Of a stretch of DNA of 64,000 nt, positions 38,126 through 46,228 are shown piece after piece. A program made the position numbers and the translations under genes. The stretch spans positions 1,117,989-1,181,988 of the forward strand of contig NZ_JAJBZM010000002.1 of the NCBI RefSeq assembly GCF_020567375.1. Direction: 5' to 3'. Position 1 is the stretch's first letter. Each line of letters starts with the position of its first letter. Origin of the DNA: Janibacter melonis (GTDB taxonomy: Bacteria > Actinomycetota > Actinomycetes > Actinomycetales > Dermatophilaceae). The notes beneath the pieces were generated by a model, which saw only the letters and a list, made by a program, of their open reading frames with translations, was not told the DNA's origin and did not search any database.

Positions 38126-39382
38126 TCACTCGCCGCGTGCGGCGCGCAGCGCGAGCAGCTCGGCGCGAAGGGGGTGCCCCCCGGGCGTCGCGTCGACCCG
38201 GTCGAGGGCGAGGTCGACGACCTCGGTGTCGTAGGGCGCGGCCTCGGCGTAGCGCACGACGGCGGCCGGGTCGGGGTCGGCGATGAGGCTCTCGCGCACC
38301 GCGACCGCGAGGTACTCGGCCGTCTCGGTGAGGCCGGGGGAGTCGGTGCCCGGCACGAGGTCCCCGCCATACGCCTCGACGGCCGCGCGCACGTCACCCC
38401 GGCGCACGGCCTCGCGCACCGTCGCGACGTCGGAGGTGACGGGCAGGTCGAGACGGTAGGGCCGCGAGGCGAGGCGACCGCCCAGCGCCGACCGCAGGTG
38501 CGAGACCTCCGCCTTGAGGGTGCCGAGCGAGACGGCCCGGTCGCCGTAGAGCTGGGCGTGCAGCTGCTCGAGCGAGAGGCCGTCGGGGTGCAGGACGAGC
38601 AGCGCGAGGATCTCGCCCTGCCGCCGGGTGAGGAGCAGGCGGCTGCCGTCGAGCCAGCCCTCGACCCGGCCGAGCAGACGCAGGTGCAGGCCGTCGAGCG
38701 GCGTCTCCTGCCGGTAGGCACCCGGCTCGGCGCCGAGCCGCAGCCGGCTCTCGACGAGCCGGGCGAGGGCCTGCGCCGTCGTGCCGCCGAGCGGGTGCGC
38801 GCGGTCCCACGTCGTCGACAGGTCGAGCACGCCGAGCTGCGCGCCGGTCACCGGGTCGTGGACCGGGGCGGCCCAGCACACCCACGAGTGGACGATCGGG
38901 GCGTAGTGCTCGGCGGAGAAGACCGTCGTCGTGCGGTCGGTGCGCAGCGCGAGGTTGAGCGCGTTGGTGCCGATGCTCTCCTCGTCCCACCGGCCGCCGG
39001 CGACGAAGTTCACCGACTCGGCCCGGCGCCGCATGACCCGCCCGCCGTAGGTCCACAGGATGCGGGTCTGCGGGTCTGTCACCGCGACGACGAGGTCGCC
39101 GTCGTCGGCGACCGACCGCAGCTCCGCCTCGAGGTCGGACACGGCTCGTCCGAGCGTCGACTGGGTGAGGTAGGCCGAGGTCTCCGCCTCGTCGGACATC
39201 GGCGCGCTGCTCGGCGCGCTGCTCAAGGTGGCCTCGCTGCGACGCCACGAGTCGAGGATCTCCGGGCGCACCGGGGCCGGCTCGTCGGGGCGGTCGTCGT
39301 CCGTGCGCTCGACCCAGCCCTCCCACGCGCGCTCGACCGCGCGGCGCTGCCCGTGCAGGCCCTCGCCGGTGGATCGGGTCAT
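38126..39382 (-). CDS. GAF-domain transcriptional regulator (AcoR N-terminus-like)
   Basis: 418 aa from the ATG at 39382, preceded by AAGGGGGAG. The first 60 residues include RPEILDSWRRSEAT, typical of AcoR/phosphotransfer-type regulators. A GAF-like sensor follows (VVAVTDPQTRILWTYGG, GRWDEESIGTNALNLAL, HSWVCWAAPVHDPVTG). There is no AAA+ module. The C-terminal part (from about 225) looks like a winged helix (LTRRQGEILALLVLHPDGLS, TLKAEVSHLRSALGG). Proteins of this build are often found beside alcohol and aldehyde dehydrogenase genes in actinobacteria. Here those lie about 6 kb away, so control of them is a hypothesis. Confidence 0.75.
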   Translation of the reverse strand: MTRSTGEGLHGQRRAVERAWEGWVERTDDDRPDEPAPVRPEILDSWRRSEATLSSAPSSAPMSDEAETSAYLTQSTLGRAVSDLEAELRSVADDGDLVVAVTDPQTRILWTYGGRVMRRRAESVNFVAGGRWDEESIGTNALNLALRTDRTTTVFSAEHYAPIVHSWVCWAAPVHDPVTGAQLGVLDLSTTWDRAHPLGGTTAQALARLVESRLRLGAEPGAYRQETPLDGLHLRLLGRVEGWLDGSRLLLTRRQGEILALLVLHPDGLSLEQLHAQLYGDRAVSLGTLKAEVSHLRSALGGRLASRPYRLDLPVTSDVATVREAVRRGDVRAAVEAYGGDLVPGTDSPGLTETAEYLAVAVRESLIADPDPAAVVRYAEAAPYDTEVVDLALDRVDATPGGHPLRAELLALRAARGE

Positions 39383-39451
39383 GGCTCCCCCTTCGCGTCG
39401 TCGCGGGGCACCCAACCTATCGCCAACTCCGAGCTGGCGGGAGGGCTTCGC

Positions 39452-40327
39452 TCAGCGGCGGGCGGGCCGCAGACGCACGCCCTGGCCGGGCACGAGCTGC
39501 GCGAGCAACGGCAACGAGGCCGGCACGACCACGGCGCACACCGGGTAGCCGCCGGTCGTGGGGTGGTCGGCGAGGAAGACGACCGGCTCGCCGGACGGGG
39601 GGACCTGAACGGCGCCGGGGACGACCCCTTCGCTCGGCAGCTCCGCGTGCACCGCCCGCTCGACGGCCGGCCCGCTGAGGCGCACCCCGACCCGGTCGCT
39701 GCGGCTGCTCACCACGTAGACGGCGCTCGTCAGGGTGCGCCACGCCTCGTCGCTCACCCAGTCGCGCCGCGGCCCGGGGTCGACCTCGAGCACCGGGTCG
39801 CCCGACCACGTGCGCACGGGTGCGACGTCGACCGGCACGACGGGCACCTCGTCCACCCTCCCGAGCGGCACCCTCGTGCCCTCGCCGAGCGGCAGCGGGG
39901 CGATGCCCGAGAGCACGTCCTGGCTGGCCGAGCCGAGCACCGGCGCGACCGCCAGCCCGCCCCGGACGGCGAGGTAGGAGCGCAGGCCGTGCGCCGGGGA
40001 CCCCACGCGCAGCCGCGCGCCCGCCCGCAGGACGAAGGGGGAGCCCACCCCGACCGGGGCGCCGTCGACCTCGACGGGGGCGTCGGCGCCCGTGACGACG
40101 CACCACCGCGTCGCCGTGAGCCCCACCTCGAGCCCGCCGAGGGTCGCCTCGACGACCGGGGCCCCCTCGGGGTTGCCGAGCAGGCGGTTGGCCAGGCGCA
40201 GCGAGGCCCGGTCGGCGCCACCGGACCGGGGCACGCCGAGACCGGCCAGACCCGGCCGGCCGAGGTCCTGCACCGTGCTCAGCAGGCCGGTGGTGTGCAC
40301 GACGAGCTCGGCGGGGCGCTCGCTCAC
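39452..40327 (-). CDS. pxpC: 5-oxoprolinase subunit C (biotin-dependent carboxyltransferase-like, KipA/PxpC)
   Basis: 291 aa from a GTG overlapping the pxpB stop (GTGA). Family features: LLSTVQDLGRPGLAGLGVPRSGGADRASL at the start, then GNPEGAPVVEATLGG and VFLADHPTTGGYPVCAVVV. Together with PxpB it forms the kinase/lyase part of bacterial 5-oxoprolinase that cleaves pyroglutamate to glutamate using ATP. Confidence 0.9.
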   Translation of the reverse strand: MSERPAELVVHTTGLLSTVQDLGRPGLAGLGVPRSGGADRASLRLANRLLGNPEGAPVVEATLGGLEVGLTATRWCVVTGADAPVEVDGAPVGVGSPFVLRAGARLRVGSPAHGLRSYLAVRGGLAVAPVLGSASQDVLSGIAPLPLGEGTRVPLGRVDEVPVVPVDVAPVRTWSGDPVLEVDPGPRRDWVSDEAWRTLTSAVYVVSSRSDRVGVRLSGPAVERAVHAELPSEGVVPGAVQVPPSGEPVVFLADHPTTGGYPVCAVVVPASLPLLAQLVPGQGVRLRPARR

Positions 40328-40935
40328 GAGACCTCCACGAAGCGCACCCGGTCGCCGGCCCGCAGCAGCGCGGGCTCCTCCCGGTCGAGGTCCCACAGGA
40401 CGAGGTCGGTGGAGCCGATGAGCTGCCAGCCGCCGGGCGAGGACCGCGGGTAGACCGCGGTGAGCCCTCCGGCCAGCGCCACCGCGCCCGGCGGCACGGC
40501 CGTGCGGGCCTCGTCCCGGCGGGGCACGTGGAGGCGCTCGTCGACGCCGCGCAGGTAGGCGAAGCCGGGCGCGAAGCCGACGAAGCCGACCGTGCACTCG
40601 ACGCCGGTGTGGGCCTCGACGACCTCTTCGCGGCTCAGCCCGGTGAGCCGCGCGACGTCGTCGAGGTCGGGGCCGTCGTAGCGGGTCGGCACCTCGACGA
40701 GCCGACCGGCGACCTCGTCCCCGTCGACGGGGACGAGCGTGCGCAGCCGCTCCTGGGCGGCCGCCCGGCTCGCCTCGTCGACGAAGGTCACGAGCACCGT
40801 CCGGGCTGCAGGGACGGCCTCGAGGACTCCCGGCAGCGCGGCGGCGACCACGGCGCGGTGCAGCGCGAGGGTCTGCGCGTCGTCGGGCGCCTCGAGCAGG
40901 GTCGCGCGGCGGCCGTAGGGCAGGAGGGTCGTCAT
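40324..40935 (-). CDS. pxpB: 5-oxoprolinase subunit B (KipI/PxpB)
   Basis: 203 aa. Family signatures EVVEAHTGVECTVGFVGFAPGFAYLRG and PPGAVALAGGLTAVYPRSSPGGWQLIG are present. It begins 4 nt after the pxpA stop and overlaps pxpC by GTGA. Confidence 0.92.
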   Translation of the reverse strand: MTTLLPYGRRATLLEAPDDAQTLALHRAVVAAALPGVLEAVPAARTVLVTFVDEASRAAAQERLRTLVPVDGDEVAGRLVEVPTRYDGPDLDDVARLTGLSREEVVEAHTGVECTVGFVGFAPGFAYLRGVDERLHVPRRDEARTAVPPGAVALAGGLTAVYPRSSPGGWQLIGSTDLVLWDLDREEPALLRAGDRVRFVEVS

Positions 40936-40939
40936 CGGC

Positions 40940-41728
40940 TCAGGCGAAGGGGGCGACGCGCACCCCGGCGTCGACGAGGGCGTCGCGGACCCGGCGCGCG
41001 ATGTCGACGGCGCCGGGGGTGTCGCCGTGCACGCACACCGAGGCGGCGTCGACGGCGACGCTCGAGCCGTCGACCGCGACGACGCTGCCCTCGAGCACCA
41101 TCTGCAGCGCCCGCCGGACGACCTCGCCGGTGTCGTGGACGACGGCGCCGGGCTCGTCGCGGGGCACGAGGGTGCCCTTGGCCGTGTACGCGCGGTCGGC
41201 GAAGACCTCGTGCACCGGGCGCAGCCCGGCCGCCTCGGCCTGCTCCAACCAGACCGCCCCGGGCAGCCCGAGGACGGCGGTGCCGGGGGCGCCCGCGGCG
41301 ACAGCGGCGACGACGGCGGCCGCCTGCGCCTCGTGGGTGACGACGGCGTTGTAGAGCGCCCCGTGCGGCTTGACGTAGCGCACCTGCGTCCCCTCCGCCC
41401 GGGCGACGCCCTGCAGCGCGGACAGCTGGTAGAGGACGCTGTCCTCGAGCTCGGTGGGGTCGATGTCGACGAAACGACGCCCGAAGCCCAGCAGGTCCGG
41501 GTAGGAGACCTGGGCGCCGACCGCGACCCCGCGCTCCGCGGCGCGGCGGCACACCCGCCGCATGTGCGTGGGGTCGCCGGCGTGGGCCCCGCACGCGACG
41601 TTGGCGCTGCTCACGACCTCGAGCAGGCCGTCGTCGTCGGTGAGCCGCCAGACGCCGAGCCCCTCGCCGAGGTCGGCGTTGAGGTCGACGGTTCGGCCTG
41701 CGGGCTGCGCCGCGGTCGGGGTGCTCAT
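40940..41728 (-). CDS. pxpA: 5-oxoprolinase subunit A (LamB/YcsF, PxpA)
   Basis: 262 aa. Starts with the hallmark DLNADLGEGLG, then SSANVACGAHAGDP, VSYPDLLGFGRR and VRYVKPHGALYN, ending with VCVHGDTPGAVDIARRVR. It is the third part of pyroglutamate-cleaving 5-oxoprolinase. Its start overlaps the YjbR-like gene stop (ATGA), so a four-gene operon is likely. Confidence 0.93.
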   Translation of the reverse strand: MSTPTAAQPAGRTVDLNADLGEGLGVWRLTDDDGLLEVVSSANVACGAHAGDPTHMRRVCRRAAERGVAVGAQVSYPDLLGFGRRFVDIDPTELEDSVLYQLSALQGVARAEGTQVRYVKPHGALYNAVVTHEAQAAAVVAAVAAGAPGTAVLGLPGAVWLEQAEAAGLRPVHEVFADRAYTAKGTLVPRDEPGAVVHDTGEVVRRALQMVLEGSVVAVDGSSVAVDAASVCVHGDTPGAVDIARRVRDALVDAGVRVAPFA

Positions 41729-42132
41729 CGCCCGAGGTGCTCTCGCACGAGCCGGGCCGGTGCCCGGCTGGCCCAGGCGTCGATGAGCACCTCCTCGAGC
41801 TCGGCGCGGGTCAGCCGGGGCAGGTCGCGCTCGCGGAGCAGGACGGTGCGCGGGCTGCGGTCGAAGTGGGGCGTGGTGAAGAAGGGGGAGTCGTCGGCGA
41901 CGAGCGCCTCCTTGTCCTGCTGCCCGGGCACCGAGATGGCCATGACGTCCTCCATGAGCGCGCCGGTCTCGGGGTCGACGGCATCGCGCTGCTCACCACG
42001 CCAGATGACGAAGCCCTTGTCGCGCACCTTGTACGTCGGCTTGTCGCCCCACGACGTGCCGAGGGTGACCTCGGGCAGCGCGCTCGCGATGTCGTGCACG
42101 TCCTGCACGCCGGCCGGCTCGTCCCCGCTCAT
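41725..42132 (-). CDS. MmcQ/YjbR-family protein
   Basis: 135 aa from a leaderless ATG at 42132. It has the family pattern VHDIASALPEVTLGTSWGD, TYKVRDKGFVIWR, and PRTVLLRERDLPRLTRAELEEVLIDAW toward the end. The domain is called DNA-binding by structural similarity, and its role is unproven. It overlaps pxpA by 4 nt, so it is the first gene of the pxp operon. Confidence 0.82.
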   Translation of the reverse strand: MSGDEPAGVQDVHDIASALPEVTLGTSWGDKPTYKVRDKGFVIWRGEQRDAVDPETGALMEDVMAISVPGQQDKEALVADDSPFFTTPHFDRSPRTVLLRERDLPRLTRAELEEVLIDAWASRAPARLVREHLGR

Positions 42133-42139
42133 GCGCTCG

Positions 42140-42145
42140 ACGCTA
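42140..42145 (-). promoter_or_regulatory. Leaderless -10 (TAGCGT) for the YjbR-pxpABC operon
   Basis: On the minus strand TAGCGT is 7 nt before the ATG at 42132, with no Shine-Dalgarno motif. Confidence 0.6.
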
Positions 42146-42164
42146 CCGCTGCGGACCGACGCCC

Positions 42165-44375
42165 TCACCGCGGCAGACGGACCCGCACGAAGTGCGGGCG
42201 GTAGCGCAGGGGGTCGGCGAGCACGCGCTCGCTGTCGGTGTCGTTCGTGCTGTACGACGCGACGACGCTGCCCGTCGCGGGGAAGAGCGTCGGGTGGGCC
42301 AGCGGCATGTAGCGCACCTGACCGGTCTCGCCCTGCGCGACCGGGGCGACCGCGGTGCCCGACGACCACGGGCCCGTGGGCGCGTCGGCGGTCCACACGG
42401 TGATGTCGCTGCCGAGCAGGTCGTTGCGCTTGCTCAGCGCGTACCAGCGCTCCCCCTGGGTGAAGACGCTCAGCGTCTGCGAGACGCCGTCGCGCGCCGG
42501 GATCATCTCGCGGGCGTCGTCCTCGCGTGCCGACCACCCCGAGCCGTCCCAGTAGCGCCAGCGGGACTGGTGCAGCAGGTCGTCGGGCCGGACCCGGGCG
42601 ACGCGGAGGGAGTACCCCCAGGCCTGCTCTGCGCCCGGGCTCGCCGTGCCGAAGACGTAGAGCCACCGGTCGTCACCGCTGCCCACGAGCGTCGTGGCGG
42701 CGCCCCACGTCGGGTGCTGGCGACCGGCGCGGTCCGGCCCGATGTCGCGCTGCTCGAGCAGCTGCGGGGTCCCGCCGAGCGGCACGACGAAGACGGCCAC
42801 CGACAGGCCGAGGTTCTCGAAGTCGAAGGCGTCCGACCCGGTCGTGCGCACCCGCTGGGTCGTCACGTAGAGCAGGTCGTACCCGGTGCGGTGGTCCACG
42901 ACCGTCGACATCGGCCAGTAGCCGACCGGGCTCTCGCCGGGTCGGGCCCGATCGGGGACGAGCGCTCCGCCGGCCTCGGGCACGACCGCCCGGATGCAGC
43001 GCTCGTCGGTGACGAGCATCGAGTTGCGCACGTACCTCGGCCCCGCCGGACCCTCGCGCAGCGTGTCGCCGAAGAGCCACGCCCGCCGGCCGTCCTGGAG
43101 CAGCGCGTCGGCCCCGACGTCCCCACCGCGGAAGTCGTCGGTGCCGCGCAGCCCGGCGATCCGGTTGAGGTCGGCCACCGACGTCACCGGTCCCGAGCGC
43201 ACGCAGTCCGCGCTCGCGGCGAGCGAGGCGAGGCGGGGTGCGGCGGCGACCTCGGAGCGCGGCACGACGACGGCGAGCGCGAGCATCGCGGCGGTGAGCG
43301 GCACGACGACGCCGAGGACGCGCACCCGCCACCCTCGGACCCCGCCGACCTGGCGCAGCCCCTCACCGCCGACCGGCGCCGGCACGTCATGACGTCGCCG
43401 GACCGCCCGGGCGAGGGTGATGACGAGCAGCGACGCGACGAGCCAGACGAGCACGACCGTCACGGGGACGACCGCGAGCTCGCGGTGCAGGCTCACCGCG
43501 GTCGCCGCCTCGACCCCGGCCCCGGGCACGCCGAGGGCGGCGAGGTCCGACCAGGGCGGGCTGACGAGCGCCGGGTCGACGCGGGCGAGCACCGGGGCGC
43601 CGGTGGCGAAGAAGGCGACGACGGCCAGCCCGAGCCCCGCCCACCCGAAGAGCGCCTCGAGCGCGAAGGTGAAGGCCGCACCCGTCCCGGCCACCGTGGC
43701 CGGCACGAGGACCTCCGCCCACGTCCCTCCGCGCAGCGCGAGCAGGCCGATGACCGCGCCGCCGACGACGGAGAGCGCCCCGACGACGAGCGTGCGCCGC
43801 AGCCCGTGCCGCAGGTCGCGGGCGACGGGCCCGTCACGCAGGCTCGTGCCGACGGCGAGGACGAAGCCGAGGAGCAGGGCGAGCGCCACGGCGAGGCGCG
43901 CGGCCCCCTGCCGTTCGTCGGCGTCGGCCGGTCCGACGACCTCGACGGCGACGAGCCGGTCGATGCGTCGCTCGACCTCCTCGACCCGGTCGAGGACCGC
44001 CGCGTCGAGGAGGTCGTCGTTGCTCGACGCGAGCAGCAGCCGGTCGGTCGAGCCTTCGAGGTCGACGACGAGGGCCGCGCGAGCGGACCCGTCGGCCAGG
44101 GCCGCACGGGCGCTCTCCTCGTCGGCGACGGCGCGCAGGTCGAAGGGGTCGCCCGGCAGGTCGTCGTACTGGCGGGCGACGCTCTCGGCGACGACCGGGT
44201 CGCCGACGACGACGGCGGGCACGGCGTGGGGGACGAGGTCGTCGGACCCGGCGAGGACGAGCGCGGCCCAGGCCACCTCGGCGACGACGACGAGCGCGAG
44301 GAGCGCGGAGACGACGGGCGGCGAGATCTGCCGCCAGCGCGGGCGGTCAGGTGCCGTGCTCGCGATCGTCGTCAC
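42165..44375 (-). CDS. Large membrane protein fused to an extracellular beta-propeller-like (DUF4185-type) domain
   Basis: 736 aa from a GTG with AAGGGG directly upstream. Residues about 20-44 form one helix, and about 45-150 an acidic extracytoplasmic region. About five to six further helices follow at 158-375, giving the layout of YhgE/Pip or ABC-2-type membrane modules. From about 390 to the end the protein looks like a DUF4185/glycosidase-like beta-propeller: repeated W-L-F/G-D blades (RRAWLFGDTLREG, DRWLYVFGTAS, GERWYALSKRNDLLG, VVASYSTND). A lone conserved SADCVRSG may be a blade start. The function is unknown; a surface sugar- or lipid-related role is only a guess. Confidence 0.65.
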   Translation of the reverse strand: MTTIASTAPDRPRWRQISPPVVSALLALVVVAEVAWAALVLAGSDDLVPHAVPAVVVGDPVVAESVARQYDDLPGDPFDLRAVADEESARAALADGSARAALVVDLEGSTDRLLLASSNDDLLDAAVLDRVEEVERRIDRLVAVEVVGPADADERQGAARLAVALALLLGFVLAVGTSLRDGPVARDLRHGLRRTLVVGALSVVGGAVIGLLALRGGTWAEVLVPATVAGTGAAFTFALEALFGWAGLGLAVVAFFATGAPVLARVDPALVSPPWSDLAALGVPGAGVEAATAVSLHRELAVVPVTVVLVWLVASLLVITLARAVRRRHDVPAPVGGEGLRQVGGVRGWRVRVLGVVVPLTAAMLALAVVVPRSEVAAAPRLASLAASADCVRSGPVTSVADLNRIAGLRGTDDFRGGDVGADALLQDGRRAWLFGDTLREGPAGPRYVRNSMLVTDERCIRAVVPEAGGALVPDRARPGESPVGYWPMSTVVDHRTGYDLLYVTTQRVRTTGSDAFDFENLGLSVAVFVVPLGGTPQLLEQRDIGPDRAGRQHPTWGAATTLVGSGDDRWLYVFGTASPGAEQAWGYSLRVARVRPDDLLHQSRWRYWDGSGWSAREDDAREMIPARDGVSQTLSVFTQGERWYALSKRNDLLGSDITVWTADAPTGPWSSGTAVAPVAQGETGQVRYMPLAHPTLFPATGSVVASYSTNDTDSERVLADPLRYRPHFVRVRLPR

Positions 44376-44458
44376 CCCCTTCGCCCTCGTCCGGTCCCGT
44401 GAAGCCTAGGCGGGACACGGCTTTGACCAGGCCCCCGCTGCTGGGGGAGGCTCGCGCC

Positions 44459-45316
44459 ATGACGCAGACCCCCCTGGCAGCATCGAGCGACCCCACCCCG
44501 ATGATCGCCAGGGTCGGTGCGAAGTTCGCCTACGCGACGACGTCCGTCGACGCCGCGCTCATGTCCTTCGCCGTCTCCGACGCCCACGTCGTGCTCGACG
44601 AGACGATCCTCGTCCACGCGGCCGGCGAGCAGGTCGAGCCGGTCGAGCTGCGCGGTGACCACGGCACGCGCCTGCACCTCGTCGAGGGCGTGGGCACCGG
44701 CTGGCTCGAGGTCACCTACGAGGCGACCGTCGACATCACCCGGCCGACCGACGCGCCCACGGGCCTCGGTGTCGAGCAGGACCGCTGGCTGTACACGCGG
44801 CCGAGCCGGTACGCCGAGTCCGACCGTCTCGGGGCGGTCGCCGCCCGCAGCTTCACCGGTGCGCGGGGTCGTGACCTCGTCGACGCCGTCGCGGCGTACG
44901 TCTACGACAACTTCGCCTACGTCTCCGGCAGCTCCCGGGGCACCGACGGCGCGGTCGACACCCTCCTCGCCGGCCGCGGCGTGTGCCGCGACTTCGCCCA
45001 CGTCGTCGTTGCCCTGCTGCGAGCCCGCGGCGTGCCCGCCCGCCTCGTCTCGGTCTATGCACCGGGACTGGAGCCGATGGACTTCCACGCGGTGGCCGAG
45101 GCCTGGGTCGAGGGTGCGTGGCACGTCGTCGACGCGACCCGCCTCGCCCCCCGTCAGTCGCTCGTGCGCATCGCGACCGGTCGCGACGCCGCGGACACGG
45201 CCTTCCTCACGACGAGCAACGGCACGATGCGCTTCAACCGCCAGGAGGTCACCGCCGCGCTCGTCGAGGGTGAGCTGCCCACGGACGACCACACCAAGGG
45301 CGTGCGCCTGGCCTGA
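44459..45316 (+). CDS. Transglutaminase-like domain protein
   Basis: 285 aa from an ATG with GGGGGAGG upstream. The N-terminal half is a beta-sandwich-like stretch. The papain-like transglutaminase core has the Cys in GRGVCRDFAHVVVALLRARG, the His in FHAVAEAWVEG and the Asp in HVVDATRLAP. No signal peptide, so it is probably cytoplasmic. Such proteins may act as proteases or amide-forming enzymes, and the substrate is unknown. Confidence 0.85.
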   Translation: MTQTPLAASSDPTPMIARVGAKFAYATTSVDAALMSFAVSDAHVVLDETILVHAAGEQVEPVELRGDHGTRLHLVEGVGTGWLEVTYEATVDITRPTDAPTGLGVEQDRWLYTRPSRYAESDRLGAVAARSFTGARGRDLVDAVAAYVYDNFAYVSGSSRGTDGAVDTLLAGRGVCRDFAHVVVALLRARGVPARLVSVYAPGLEPMDFHAVAEAWVEGAWHVVDATRLAPRQSLVRIATGRDAADTAFLTTSNGTMRFNRQEVTAALVEGELPTDDHTKGVRLA

Positions 45317-45348
45317 GCCGCGCCCGCCGGGAGCGCCCGGTGGCTCGG

Positions 45349-46228
45349 TCAGACCCAGATCGCCGCGGCGATCCCGTCGCTCGCCGTCTCCGGCGGCTCC
45401 GGCAGGCTGTGCGCCGCGCCGGTCGCGTACCGGTGCGCGGTCCAGGCGACGGCGACGGCGTCCAGGACGTCGTCGGTGCCGTACCCGCTGCCCGAGAGCA
45501 CGCTCGGGGGGAGCAGACCGACCTGGCGGAGCACGTCGAGCCGGGCGGCGACGCCCTCCTCGGTGCGCTTGCCCGGCAGCACGGGTGCGCCCGCCATCGC
45601 CGCGAAGCTCACCTCGGGGTGCACCTCGAGCACGCGCACGGTGGGGCGCGAGCGCACGTAGCGGTCGGCCTCGAGCACCTTCGGCGCGAGGGCGAAGGAC
45701 TGGGCCGAGACGCCCTGACCGGTGAGCGGGCGGTTGATCGCGTCGGCGGTGGCCCGGTCCGGCGCCGACCAGGCAGGCCGGGTCATCGTCGTGAAGACGC
45801 TCGACGCCTTGCCCGGGAGCGCCTGGCGCGCGAGGCGGTCGGCGGCGCGCAAGCCCGGAGTCCGGCAGCCCGATGGGGATGTCGACACCGACGACGGCGA
45901 GCTCGGGGTGCTGCTCGCGGACGGTCTCGACGAGCGCCTCGAGCGAGCCGGCGACGACGACGGAGGGTCGGGGGCGGCCCGGTGCCAGGACGGCGCCGAC
46001 CCACCCGGAGCGGCAGCCGTCGACGCCGAGGACGGCGGTCGTCACCTCGAGCGGGGCGAAGGGGGACTCGACGTCGGCGTCCTCGAGGACCGCGACGGCC
46101 CCGTCCTCGCCCCCGTCGTCCGGTGCGTCCGCGAAGACCGGGCGCAGGTCGACGCCGAGGGCGTCGGCGAGCCGGCGCAGGGCGCGGGCGGCCTCGAGGA
46201 CCTCGGCCGCCGGGTCGCCCGTCGCCAT
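45349..46228 (-). pseudogene. DUF429 protein gene with a single-base frameshift
   Basis: The reading frame starts at the ATG 46228 (sharing bases with the purB stop) and gives about 60 acidic residues, then the DUF429 start VLGVDGCRSGWVGAVL and VGVDIPIGLPDSGL. At about 45851 the frame changes: the other frame continues with RAADRLARQALPGKASSVF, VRVLEVHPEVSFAAM and the terminal DVLDAVAVAWTA, all typical DUF429 segments. Removing one T (an A on the plus strand at 45851-45852) restores one protein of about 292 aa. Either a real mutation or a sequencing error. The family is thought to be RNase H-like nucleases; function is unproven. Confidence 0.8.

Noticed and set aside
45315-45346. Hairpin terminator between the transglutaminase and DUF429 genes
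   Set aside because: Only short interrupted stems (GAGCC/GGCTC and CGGG/CCCG) can be formed; too weak to list as a feature.
44372-46228. 618-codon minus-strand frame covering DUF429 and the transglutaminase
   Set aside because: Only the first part (DUF429 N-terminus) is real; after the frameshift it continues as antisense of the transglutaminase gene.
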